From contig CM065179.1 in the NCBI GenBank assembly GCA_033026295.1, positions 20,081,275 through 20,145,274 on the forward strand: DNA of 64,000 nucleotides. Reading direction: 5' to 3'. Source of the DNA: Channa striata (Eukaryota > Chordata > Actinopteri > Anabantiformes > Channidae). Every line of letters starts with the position of its first letter. Positions within the stretch are counted from its first letter, which is position 1. Both the position numbers and the translations under genes were made by a program. Shown here one piece after another: positions 24,483-35,691 of the stretch. The notes under the pieces were generated by a model. It was not told the origin of the DNA, ran no database searches, and saw only the letters and a list, made by a program, of their open reading frames with translations.

Positions 24483-27403
24483 TCACCATTTTCTGCACGT
24501 GAAAAGACAAAGGTTATGAAGAGAAGATACATACATACTGAAAAACATTCTTTAAATGGGAATTATAAGTACCTTGGAGAGTAGCTTGTTGCTACACTGC
24601 TCTCAAGTCTGTCTCCTGTTAAATGAAACATACACATACTTCAGGAATAAGTTGACAGAATTCAACACTTGCAAAATTTAAATATTTTAAGTTTACCCAA
24701 GCCAGACATCTCAGCTGATGAACGCAGACCTCCACGTATCCAGGCCTCCTGAGGTGCACTGGCTGAACACTTCTTGGTACTGACTTTTTGAAATATGCTG
24801 CGTTTCCTGGAGATTAGAGAGAGGTTGTGAGCCTGCTCCAATTCAGTGGGAGACAGACAACGCTTCAGCATCTCCTTGCTATGCCGTTTGGACCCTGGGG
24901 AGGATGTGTAACACTCTTCCCTGAAGCGTTTGGACTGGGGTTGGTCATTGCAGCTTAATTCCCTGTAGCGTTTTCTCAGAAGTGAGCGGTGAGGTGACAA
25001 GGCAAGAGCAGCCAGAGCTGAGGAAGAGTTACTTTTGCTGGTTTCACAATTTCCCATACAGTGACGACAGGGGGGGGCATTAGAGAAGAATGATTTGTTC
25101 TGACAGACGAACTTGTGGTAAAGTTTTTTAAAGTCCTCATCAAGCTTTTTTGGTGAGTAGGAGACACAAGACAATGGCTGAAGAGAATCAAAGGAAAGTT
25201 GGCGGCACAGCTTGCGACCTTCTGCTGTAGATGACTGAGGTGAACGGGGCTGTGACTGGAGGGAATGGTTGGAGTTCTGACAGTACAGCATCCTCACGTC
25301 TCCACAAGGCTTTTGTGGAGGGGAAGACAGAGATGTGGACATTGATCTGGGTCTAGTAGTCACTCTGGAAAAGCTTTCAAGAGAATATTGTCTGGGGCTT
25401 TTGGACAAGGGCTTGGGTGAACATCTGAGGCTAGTCATCGTCCTTGCCTTTGAGGGACTCCGTCTGATTGGGGAGCCATAGACATCAGGTCTTTCTTCAA
25501 CAGCATACATGGAGCGCCCACTAGCCTGCTCAGACTGTCCAGAGAGAGAAAGCCTTCTAGACCACTGAGACTGGTCCAAGGATATTTTTGTGGGATAGCG
25601 AGGTTGTGAAGGACTAGCACTGCAAATGGAAGACTGTGCTCCCATCTGGGTCAGTTCAGACACAGTGAAGGTCTCGTTTAGCAAGATATCTTCTGGATCA
25701 GATGCCCCAGTGAGGTCGATTACAAGGACGGGCTTATCTCTTTGGTGAAGGCCCCTCTCGTTCCCCGAGCATTGCTGCTGTTCCTCTTCCTGCAGATTGG
25801 TCACTTTGCGCAAAGGAGACAGAGATGCAGATTCAATGCCTGTGAAGTGCTTTTTCTCCATTTTGAAGTTCCTCTTGAGCAGTGACTTGCCATTCATCTG
25901 TTTTGGGTTGCTGGTGGAGTGTCTCGGGGTGTCAATAAAGGTGTTATTGAGATTGCTTCTGTTTGACCGCTGTCGCCATCTGCGGTATCTCCTCAGCACA
26001 GAGTCAGCGGCCTCAGAGACATTCCTCCGATGCCAGGCCTTCCCTATTCTACTAATCATGCTGGGGTAGAGCTCCACTAAAGTGCTTCCGTGACTTCTCA
26101 GAGTCAGTTCCAATTCCTCATCTTGATCTTCGGGCTGAAGGTCATCCAATGAACTCACAGTAATCTGACTAGTGTTACTTTTAGCGATAGCTGGAAGACA
26201 TATGTGGTAAAAAAATGTCAGCTAAAAGTAGACGGCAGTTGATCTAGCTTCATTTAAAAAGCTGCCCTAAACACACTGTGTTTATAAAACCATTTTTTAA
26301 TGTTACCATAATCCTCCCCAGAAAACTGGCTGATAGATGAAGTATCAACTCTGCCATCTTCATGTATGAAGTCCAACTGTTGAAAAAAAACATAATGAGT
26401 AATAAAACAGATATTAGAACTATCTATGTTTGTTTGGAGAAGACAGGCATATTTACCTGGGAGTTTCTTGTAATGTCTTGAGCTGTGGAAAAAATATCAA
26501 ATCAGTTACATAAAGTGTACAGTTTCTTAACATATCCAACAATTTCTATTCGCACTGTACGTGATTGACAGTTACCTTTTAGTGACTCCTCTCGCAAATC
26601 ACTGAGGCTCTGAGAAGAGAAAAGTGTTTGATTATAATGTCTCATGGCATTTTAAAAAATGTTCCATTAAACTGATCTCTAAATCTAAGAAGTGTACTTT
26701 GTATCATATTTGGCTGCAGGTCATGCTCAGTGCAACACAAACCTTTGATTCCAGCTTGTTCAGATCTTTCTTTGACAGCCTCATGTACTTTTCAAGAGCT
26801 TCATCGTGCAAAGAATAAAGGCAGGAGTCACAGACACGTAAGCAAATCAACAGCAGCAACAAAAAAAATCAACTGCAATATGTACAACTGCAAATGAACA
26901 TTAATATTAACATTATGTATTAATTCAGAAAGGGAATGCATTTTTGTATCGACTGAAACGTAAAAGTTATTAAAAGTGTCCCTCTGTTTATTCTGCTTAG
27001 TACTTGACACAATTAATTATTTCAGCTCAGACAGGGACAGGTCTGGCTGAGCGGATGGTTCATTTTAGCATAAGATCCAATGTAATATCCACGTTTTGAA
27101 CGGACCATTGACAGATTTCAAGCTACGGTTAACGTACTTTCAGTTTGTATGTTGTCTAGATCCACCTCTATTCCTCCGTCATGATACTGAAGCTTTGAAT
27201 ACTAATGAAAACGAGAGAAAACGTTAGCAAGCTCATTTCCACAGCTTTGTTGTTTAATGTAAATGCTAAGCTAACCACAACATTAGCTAGCTTGCTAAAT
27301 GCTAACATTAGCCACATAAACATACCTTTTCTATTATTCGATCCAGCGACTTTTTGAAGGTAACGCTGTTTTCATGCAATTTTTTCTTTAAATACACGTC
27401 CAT
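24483..27403 (-). CDS. hjurp: Holliday junction recognition protein-like centromeric histone H3 (CENP-A) chaperone
   Basis: Minus-strand exons: 27326-27403, 27138-27201, 26743-26798, 26576-26609, 26457-26482, 26307-26376, 24697-26190, 24573-24615 and 24483-24492. Phases close, giving about 624 aa. The N-terminus fits the Scm3 domain: FKKSLDRIIEKYSK aligns with human HJURP RRRFQRRMQRLIEKYNQ, followed by EVDL and an amphipathic segment. Around residues 146-190, LVELYPSMISRIGKAW and RRYRRWRQRSNRSNLNNTF match the HJURP middle domain (DLYAGMLHSMSRLL, SRRRHRYKSRMNKTY). Around residue 455, LDEDFKKLYHKFVC matches the HJURP C-terminal repeat (EEFDKLHQKYC), then SLLRKRYREL and SKRFREE. The known role is depositing CENP-A at centromeres with the Mis18 complex. 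An in-frame upstream ATG at 27514 would add 37 residues; the inner ATG fits the human start better. The last two small exons are uncertain. Confidence 0.8.
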
Positions 27404-27996
27404 GTTGCATGTAAAAGTTCTGTTCCTCGGTTTCACTGGACGGTGAAAAGAAGCACTAAAACGAAAAGGCGCTTTCGGATTCAAAAATCTTTCTTCCCGA
27501 ACATGATTGGACATTAGCGGGGTGATGCCTTCACTGCCTGCTGGAAATCACGGGAAATATATGTAACATAAACGAAATATTTAAAATACAAATGTAAAAA
27601 CTTTTTTTTCGTGCTGAAGTTACCCGTGTGAAGCAGTGACAACAGTAATAGTCTCTAAAGAATGATTTCATGTCAATCCTTATGTGTAACCACATATAGT
27701 TACTCGCTATATACTTCCCTTGCTCGCTTGTCACATACTTATCTTAAACCCAGTATGTCACTTTTGACATGATGTCAAACATAAATGGCCACAATGGAAA
27801 CCTATGTATACTGGAAATATAAATAAAGTCAACTTAAAAAATTTTCAATATAAAACCTGGGTACGGTACATGAGCTTCTGAGGTGCAGTAACATGGCCTT
27901 CGGAAACGTCACAGGTTTGTGCTACGTCATCTTAACTCGACCAGCGTGAGTTGACTGGACGTAAACAAAAGGTGGCGGCTGGTCCGCTCAGTCACA
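27404..27996. promoter_or_regulatory. Divergent hjurp/aasdh promoter interval
   Basis: About 590 bp separates the two divergent start codons. A CRE-like TACGTCA lies at 27923-27929, close to the aasdh start. A shared promoter is inferred from head-to-head spacing only. Confidence 0.5.
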
Positions 27997-30900
27997 ATGT
28001 CTTCGAGGACACTGCAGGATCTTGTGTCCACCGCTGCCTCCCTGCACAGCGACAGGACCGCTGTGGTTTATGACAGCGGATCGGCGTCAGGCGGCCCGGT
28101 GTCTCTGCCGTACGGACGCTTGGTTGAATTGGCAGGTGAACTGTCTCATGTTTTGCGACAGACCTGCTCCCCTAATAACGGCGTTATCGGGCTGTGTTGC
28201 TGTGATGATTTGTTCGTACCTGTCTGGATTCTGGGGTGAGTTTGCTGTTCTTACTTTAAGTTTGTATGTAAATGTGTGGGATCGAAAGATTTGAATCCTC
28301 GAGACAAGACATCAGAAAATGATTCTGTGCTTCTTGGCAGGATTCTGCAGACACCTGCAGCCTATGTCCCTCTAGACCCAGAAGCCCCTGGACTTCTCTC
28401 TGCTGGAGTCATGAAACGATGTCAGCTCAAGTACTGTGCTGTGAAGACTGACCACCTGCAGGTCTGTTATTATTGGTAGTATGACACATGGCATTTCAAA
28501 AGTCATACGTCCTAATTAAACATGTCTTTTAATCACCTATGAGGGACACGACCAGTCAAAACAATACAAAGTAAAGTTAAATGTTTTATAGGATTTACTG
28601 TTAAAATAACAATATATCGGGCCAAGTCATGTCCAGATTTATACATCCCCACCATAATGTACCACTTCCCACATATTGTATTGATTAATTTCCCTTTTTA
28701 CACAAAGCAGCTTTTCAGCGACTGAGGGTATCCCAGGTAGAACACATTTGTGCATCTGTAATAGAATAACTGATCATTGACTGTTATGTTTTATTTAAAT
28801 CTCTCTTTTTCTTACAATAAAAAAATACATTTGTAATTTATTAAAGTCTTCGCTCTTTGTCCATAGTCTGTATAAATATATTTGTTGTTTTTGTGTGTTT
28901 TGTATGTAGCAATTCCAGACAGCTCTCATCAAGCATGTAACTCTGGAGATTTGTGTGGTGTTGCCCAAGTTCAGATTAACGCTGATACAAATCAAGCCGC
29001 TGCCCGTCACTGAACATGGACCCAAACAAACTGACCTCTGTGCCACAGCTGTTTTGGAAATGAACAGTGAACTGGGATTGGCATATGTGCTGCACACTTC
29101 TGGATTGACAGGCATCCCAAAGACTGTGAGGGTACCGCACAAGTGTATACTCCCCAATATACTGCACTTAAGGTCAGTAATTGTATGTGTTTGCTTACTT
29201 TAGATCATTTTCATATGCATTCAAAAGAACAGCACAAACTGTTGCTGGCAAACTGCATATTTCTCTGGTAAGATCTTTGTTTCAGATAAATGCAGATGAT
29301 GTTATTTTCCTGGCCTCGCCCTTAACCTTTGACCCCTCTGTGGTGGATATTTTTCTGGCCTTATCATCTGGAGCTCAGCTTCTCATTATCCCTACCGTGC
29401 TCAAGAAAATGCCTAATCGACTGGGACAACTGCTGTTTAGGCATCATAAGACAACTGTCCTACAGGCAAGATTAAATAAATCACAGACTGTATTTTGGAT
29501 AGGACAGTCTTTTGGGTCACTTCAATGTGGTCCTGATGTGTTTCCACAGGTCACTCCCACTCTGCTTGGTCAGTTTGGGCACCGTATCCTTAAACAGGAG
29601 GTGTTGTCATCTGGCTCCTCACTGCGGGTTTTGGCTCTGGGTGGAGAGGCCTGTCCCTCACCAGCTCTGCTGATGAGCTGGAGACAAAAGGACAATAAAA
29701 CCCAAATCTACAATATCTACGGTATCACCGAGGTGTCCTGTTGGGCCTGTTGCTACAAAATACCAGAGTCTCTACTGCAGTTCAGCAGTGGGTGAGTGGC
29801 TCTGATTGAAAATCGTTGTGGCTTTTGCACGGTGGCTGTAAACAACCTGCAGTTAAGGTGACTTTATTTAACATTACAGATTTTGCAGTTCAGCATCCTC
29901 TGTGCCTCTTGGTGGTCCACTCCTGGGCACTGTGATGGAAGTCCGAGATGAACAGGGTGTTGTTGTTACACAGGGTGAAGGACAGGTGTTTATAGGTGTG
30001 ACAGATTTCAAAGAGTACACTATAAATAATTCACACTGAGGTGAGCAAAATCCCAGTAAGTTCTTATGATCCTTGTTGCAGGTGGAGAGGACAGAGTGTG
30101 TCTTCTAGATAATGAGGAGACCATTATCCCTGGGACAATGAGAGCTACTGGTGACTGGGTGAATATTAAAGACTCTCAGCTGTACTACCTTGGACGGAGA
30201 GACAGGCTGATAAAACGTCACGGAAAGCGGGTGAACCTGGACAGCTTGCAACAAGTAAGAACGTGTTAACTTTACATAAAGTCAAAATAATAACTTTGTC
30301 CACATGGGGGCAGCACAACATACTGTAAATAGTAAAAAAGGAGTAAAAAAATGTGTAAAACAAAAAGTTTAACAAAGCAACAAAATAGATAATTATAATA
30401 CACAGGCAGATAATTGGGGATGTGTTTCTATACTATATTCATATTTTAGAAAAATACTGTTTTGTATTTCACAATGGAGCTATCTTTTTCTATATTTCTA
30501 AAATAAAATCCATAGAATAATTATGAGTATTTTTTAGTCCGTGGCAGTTCTTCTGTCTAGAAAGCAGCATCTCAAACAGCAGCAGCAAAGATATTTGTTT
30601 TCATGCTTCAGAGGAGACAGCTCTTACAGAACACCTCTGCTCCTGAAGATTCCTGGAAGTTTATTGAATAATACCACACATGCTAAAGTGCTGGTAGCTC
30701 CCGACTGTGGAACTGAAATCACAACCAGAACCAGGGGAGAAAGCTCCGGGACAGCTGTATAATGTTGGAAGTATTCATGTTGCATTTCTCCTCCTCCAGC
30801 TCATATTAAGCCTGCCGCAGGTGGCTGCATGTGCTGTGGGTCTGTACAAAGGTTCTCGACTTCTTGCCTTTGTTGTGGCGTCCACATCTGGAGACGAGAA

Positions 30901-33900
30901 AGCAGCTTCTCCTCCTCCATCCGTACTGCAGTTTGTGGAGGGTGCAGCAGAAGATCTGAAACAGCAAATTCTGAACAAGCTGTCTTTGTTGCTGCCGTCG
31001 TACAGTGTTCCTGATGTGGTGCTGCCAATCCCATCTTTATGCCTGACTACTCATGGTAAATATTAGACACACGGTAACTCAGCCTATTTATTTATGATTT
31101 TAGAAAGTCTAATGGTTGTTTATTGGCAGGCAAAGTAGACATGGAAGCACTTATGAAAATATATGAAAGACAGAGACAGTGGTTAGACTCTTCATGTGAT
31201 GACATCAGCAAATTGAAGAAAACTCTACAGTCTGTGTGGCAGGTATTTCATTACTTTTAATTTCAAAATTACACATTTGAATACCTTGTCTGCATGTGTT
31301 CAACATTGTGAACATTCGACAGGAAACTCTAGGTATTCCCAAAGATGCAACGATTGACGAAGAATCCAACTTTCTGTTGAGTGGAGGGGATTCTCTGAAA
31401 GCCCTGCATCTCTGCGAAGACATCCTTACTATTGTTGGAGTCAGCTCACCCGAGCTTTTGGAGACTGTACTCGATGGGACATTTTCTGACATCCTGCATC
31501 ATGTTACAAGATTAACACAGACACTGCTGCGTGAGAGCAGCCCGCCATCACAGCCTAAGGCCAAGAGACAGCACACTGATGCCCCCTCCATGGTTCCAGT
31601 GAAGAGGGAATGCAAAGGCTGTGCGTCTCCCACAGCAGGGAGGTTGCACGGGGGCAAAGAGTTTGTGAACGTTATAAGAAGAGTGAGTGAGGTGAGAACA
31701 AAAAACATCCGAATTCCAGAGATGAACAAAAGCCTTCAGGCTGATGCGCCCAGATCTCTGGATGTCAGTTTGAGCTGGTCCTCAGACACAGGCAGGTGTG
31801 TGGATGCTTCCCCGGTGCTTCTAGTCCAAGCAGGAACAGATCAGGGGTCAAATGTGATTAGTACAAGAGTGTTCATCGGTTCACACTCTCACCGGATGCA
31901 AGCTTTAGACATGGAGACTGGTAGCCTGCTGTGGGAGCGGGTTCTTGGGGACAGAATCGAGGCCTCAGCCGCTGTGTCTCTCTGCGGGACCCTGGTGATT
32001 ACAGGTGACTTCAGGGACACTGTTACAGTTGATTAGTTTTCTTATAATAATCATTTTTAAGTTATTGCACATATGCATTATATCTGATTTTCCTAGGTTG
32101 CTATGATGGCTGTGTGTATTTCTTGAGTACTGCCTCTGGAGAGACATGGTGGATGTTTGAGACAGGAGACGCTGTGAAGAGCAGTCCTGCTGTGGATCCT
32201 CTCACAGGTCTGGTGATCGTGGGCTCACATGACGGCCATGTTTATGCCCTGAACCCAAAGGTGAGTGTGCTCAACATCATGGGATTGATTCTATGGTTCT
32301 AGTGATGTGGAAAACACACGCTGAGGCTCTAAGATGCAATTCAGTCCTTGTTTAATACTGCTAAAAACAAAAAGAAGACACCTTTACACAGTATGAAGAA
32401 CTGTTGCACAATATTCATGAGGTCTCCCAATTATAGAAATGTTTTCAATCAGTAATTTAGGGAGGCATAAGGTTTGACTGACAACACTGTGTGTTTTTTA
32501 TACCTAAACTGGTTAGCTTGAAAGAACAATGTCAATATTTAAGATCAATGAAGGTAAATGTGGGTTTTTAGGTTCGACAGTGTGTTTGGAAGCGTCACTG
32601 TGGCGGTGGAGCTGTGTTTTCCTCTCCGTGCATCCACCCCTCTCACAGACGGCTGTATGTGGCCTCACTGGGAGGTCACCTGCTTTGTCTCAATCCAGTG
32701 AGTGAAATCCTAATGAAATGTAGAAAAAAACTTGCCATTTCTGTGACTGTTGCCCCTGATGATTCAGAGTGTTTGCCCGTGTGTGTCTCGTGTTTCTGTT
32801 TCAAAGGATGATGGAGACGTTCTTTGGTCATACTGTAAAGACGTCCCGATTCTTCTCATCGCCAAACTGCCTCTCTGATCACGTGGTGATTGGTTCAGTG
32901 GATGGAAACATCTGCTGCTTCAGTAACACAGGAAAGCTGGTGAGAAGCAGAACAAAAAAGTGGTTTATTCGTCCATGGAACTGGTTTACGTGTTTTTGGC
33001 CAAGTTTTTACAACAGTATTTAGTGTCTGGTACAGTGAATAGTACTTTGTTACGCTTCCAAGCATTTTGGCATTGTGGTATCTTACTTTTGATTATGATT
33101 TAACTTGAATAAAATAAATAGCATATTGAAAAACTGTTTACATCAATTATTGGGTAAATGACCGATGTATGTTCTGATTAGATGATAATTTATTGTTGTT
33201 GTTACAGCTTTAAGCATGTATAATATACAAACATTCTTGAAATGCAAAAACATTTCATTAAATTAAAGCTTATATTTTAATATAGTTACAGTGAGATTAT
33301 AAGTAGACATTCATGTTTATGGGTAGTAATTATGAAAACAACAATACAGAGGTATCATTGTATTTAGATTTAGGAATTGCGTGGAAGTCTTTAAAAGGAC
33401 GAAAGTTAAAACAGGCAGACTTCATAGCGGCTGGCAGAGTCTGACATGTGTTTCGACGGCTGGGCATTTACTTTACTGATCACTCCCATTCTGTCATAGT
33501 TGTACTAAATTACTGCTAATGCAAACCAAACACTTCCAACACTTATTTCTGGCAAAGTGTCTGCTGAAAGTCGTTGTGTTCCCACAGAACCCTGGGATGT
33601 GTGGTGTTAAACCATACCTGCAAAACCAGCTTCTCCAACATCAGCTAGGACTAAACATTAAAGACTGATACCTGAGCTAAAGTCACTGTAAAAGACTTTA
33701 ACCCATCATTTAACCACTTGTGTGTCTCTGCAGGTTTGGCAGTTTCTGACCAACGGACCCGTCTTTTCATCTCCGTGCGTCACACCAGACCAGCAGAGGG
33801 TTCTGTGCGGATCACATGACGGTCGTCTGTACTGTTTAAACTGTGCTGATGGATCTTTAGTTTGGACTTTTCAGACATCAGGCAAGGTGTACTCCTCCCC

Positions 33901-34138
33901 ATTTGTGTTTGATGGCTCTAGTATGGGAGTGAGGGGGATTCTAGTGGGCCTCGCCTCTACAGATGGGAAAGTCTGGCTCCTGGATGCTGAAGGTGGACAA
34001 ATGCTGGCCTCACACACTTTACCGGGCGAGCTGTTTTCATCCCCAGTGGTGTATGAACAGTCTCTTGTAGTTGGGTGCCGCAATGACTATGTGTATTGTT
34101 TAAAGCTGACTGTGAAAGAGGAAACGCAGAAGGATTAA
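27997..34138 (+). CDS. aasdh: Acyl-CoA synthetase family member 4 / AASDH (adenylation, carrier and beta-propeller domains), with an apparent frameshift in exon 13
   Basis: There are fourteen exons: 27997-28235, 28341-28461, 28910-29172, 29273-29465, 29550-29791, 29880-29995, 30082-30254, 30800-31055, 31130-31242, 31323-32004, 32097-32260, 32572-32697, 32807-32939 and 33734-34138. Without the frame break the product would be about 1074 aa, close to human (about 1098). An adenylation domain comes first (LHTSGLTGIPK, LTFDPSVVDIFLALSSGA, YNIYGITEVS, MRATGDW, IKRHGKRVN, catalytic-type HGKVD). Then comes a carrier domain with phosphopantetheine Ser in LSGGDSLKAL (exon 10), then PQQ-like beta-propeller repeats (DTGRCVDASPV, GSHSHRMQALD, VFSSPC, GSHDGRLYCL). 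It is probably cytosolic; the physiological substrate in animals is uncertain. Exon 13 is 133 nt although both flanks are phase 0, so the frame breaks near 32849 and a stop occurs at 32876-32878. Intron 4 uses a GC donor. The A3 core has Leu where Thr is expected. Confidence 0.93.
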
Positions 34139-34161
34139 ATGTATGTTTACACAGTTTTTAT

Positions 34162-34167
34162 AATAAA
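34162..34167 (+). terminator. aasdh poly(A) signal candidate
   Basis: AATAAA lies 24 bp past the aasdh stop codon, giving a very short 3' UTR. Confidence 0.55.
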
Positions 34168-34216
34168 TATGGACATTTCTGCTGTAGAAGGGAGAGGGTG
34201 CTTTGGGAAATAGGAG

Positions 34217-34222
34217 TTTATT
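34217..34222 (-). terminator. cracd distal poly(A) signal candidate
   Basis: The + strand TTTATT reads AATAAA on the minus strand, 50 bp from the opposing aasdh signal. If used, the cracd 3' UTR would be about 1.47 kb. Confidence 0.35.
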
Positions 34223-35691
34223 TAAAGCTCAGGGGTTTGAAACCTAGAACAGAGAAGTAATGAGTCAACAGTTCTGCAGTTCAGACATCAGCATTTAATT
34301 TACATTATTCATAACAGTTTGTATCTTTAAGAATTTTTTTTCATGAATATCTCTAAGTGGGACAAAAAAGTGCAAATAATACCAAACATTTTTTGTTACA
34401 TATACTAACACTGCGTACACTACACTATTGTGCACGACCAAAGTTAGAAACAAAATGACAAAGTGATTCAGCTGTTTGGGGGGGGGGCTCTTTCTGACCG
34501 AAGCTTTGACTTACATACAGTACTTACTTACATACATACAGATCATTAAGTGAATGTCAGAAAACGAGAATGGCCGAGCCTTTTTTTTTTTTTTTTGGAG
34601 GAAATGCTTACATAATTATGTAAGATCGTATCACATTTATGAGGAAGTGATGGCATAAGCCTACAAACACAAGTGTGTTACAGGAGGACCGCTACAAGAA
34701 TTGTATGTTACAGCAAGCAGGTGTAGTGTCTGTCTCCATTAGCAATGCAAAAGATCCAAATAATGTCATCACACAGCTGTGAGGATAATGTGTAGTTCAC
34801 TGTAAATGCCCAGAAACACTTGTGGTCTTCAGTGCTGTGTTTAGGTGCACCCACCATGTGTGATCATTGACAGATTCTCTTATTTTCTAATTGCAAAATT
34901 GCACAATAGCTTCTTTGACAGCTATCACAGTCATCACGGACACAGTGAGAATTGTTACTCTAGGTTTTCAGTATGAGTTTAAAAAAAAAAAGAAGAGGAA
35001 AAAAGGCTTCTTTTGTACATGGCAAACAAGGCTCAGAGAGAAAGTATCATTTCAACACAGATAAATCCGCTGCGTTACATAAGTAATACCAACAAGGGCA
35101 GAGAAGATGCCTGTAACACTCCCATCAGCTGTCAACCAGCAGGTTTGACAGGGTCCTGTCGAGTTGTCGTGGTTACTGGTAGCCCTTAAAACACGGTTCG
35201 GATTAAACACTCACATGTCAGAGCTTCACCTCTCTAATACAAAAGAGTTTAAAGTGTGTTGGTGAATTATTTATTTACAACCATGCTGACACTGTTGGCT
35301 ACAAAATAAAAAAATGGGCTTGGCTATTGCAGTGGCCAGTCATGGTTGTGACTGTCTGCTGAGGACTCTTCTCGGGACATATATTTTGTGCGTCTGTTTA
35401 CATTATGTGCATGCTCGCAACAGTTGTTCATGTTTATCTGTGATTGTATTTGAATATTTGAATGTGAAGCGCACTTTGACGTCATAATAGTACCAGCCAG
35501 TGTGTGGGGTTACAAGGTGATGGAGGGCTCTACTTGTTTCACAGTCAGGAGGGTTTTCATGGTGAGAGATGGGATCTGGAGTTCTAAGAGGGAACAGGCA
35601 TGTGATGCTGGCTCTCGAGGTGCTTCAGAGTCTGTGGGCAGTGTGCAGTCTCGATGCAGGCCAGAGCCGAGTGGGAAGTTGAAATGGCGTG
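34223..35691 (-). other. Probable cracd 3' UTR
   Basis: This is a non-coding interval between the cracd stop and the candidate signal at 34217-34222. It contains poly-purine and poly-T/G runs (G run at about 34478-34487, T run at about 34580-34596). There is no coding frame with a recognisable domain. Confidence 0.45.

Noticed and set aside
30541..30762. + strand frame with LSRKQHLKQQQQRY between aasdh exons 7 and 8
   Set aside because: Exons 7 (ending 30254) and 8 (starting 30800) join in phase and match human AASDH without it. It lacks proper splice sites and homology.
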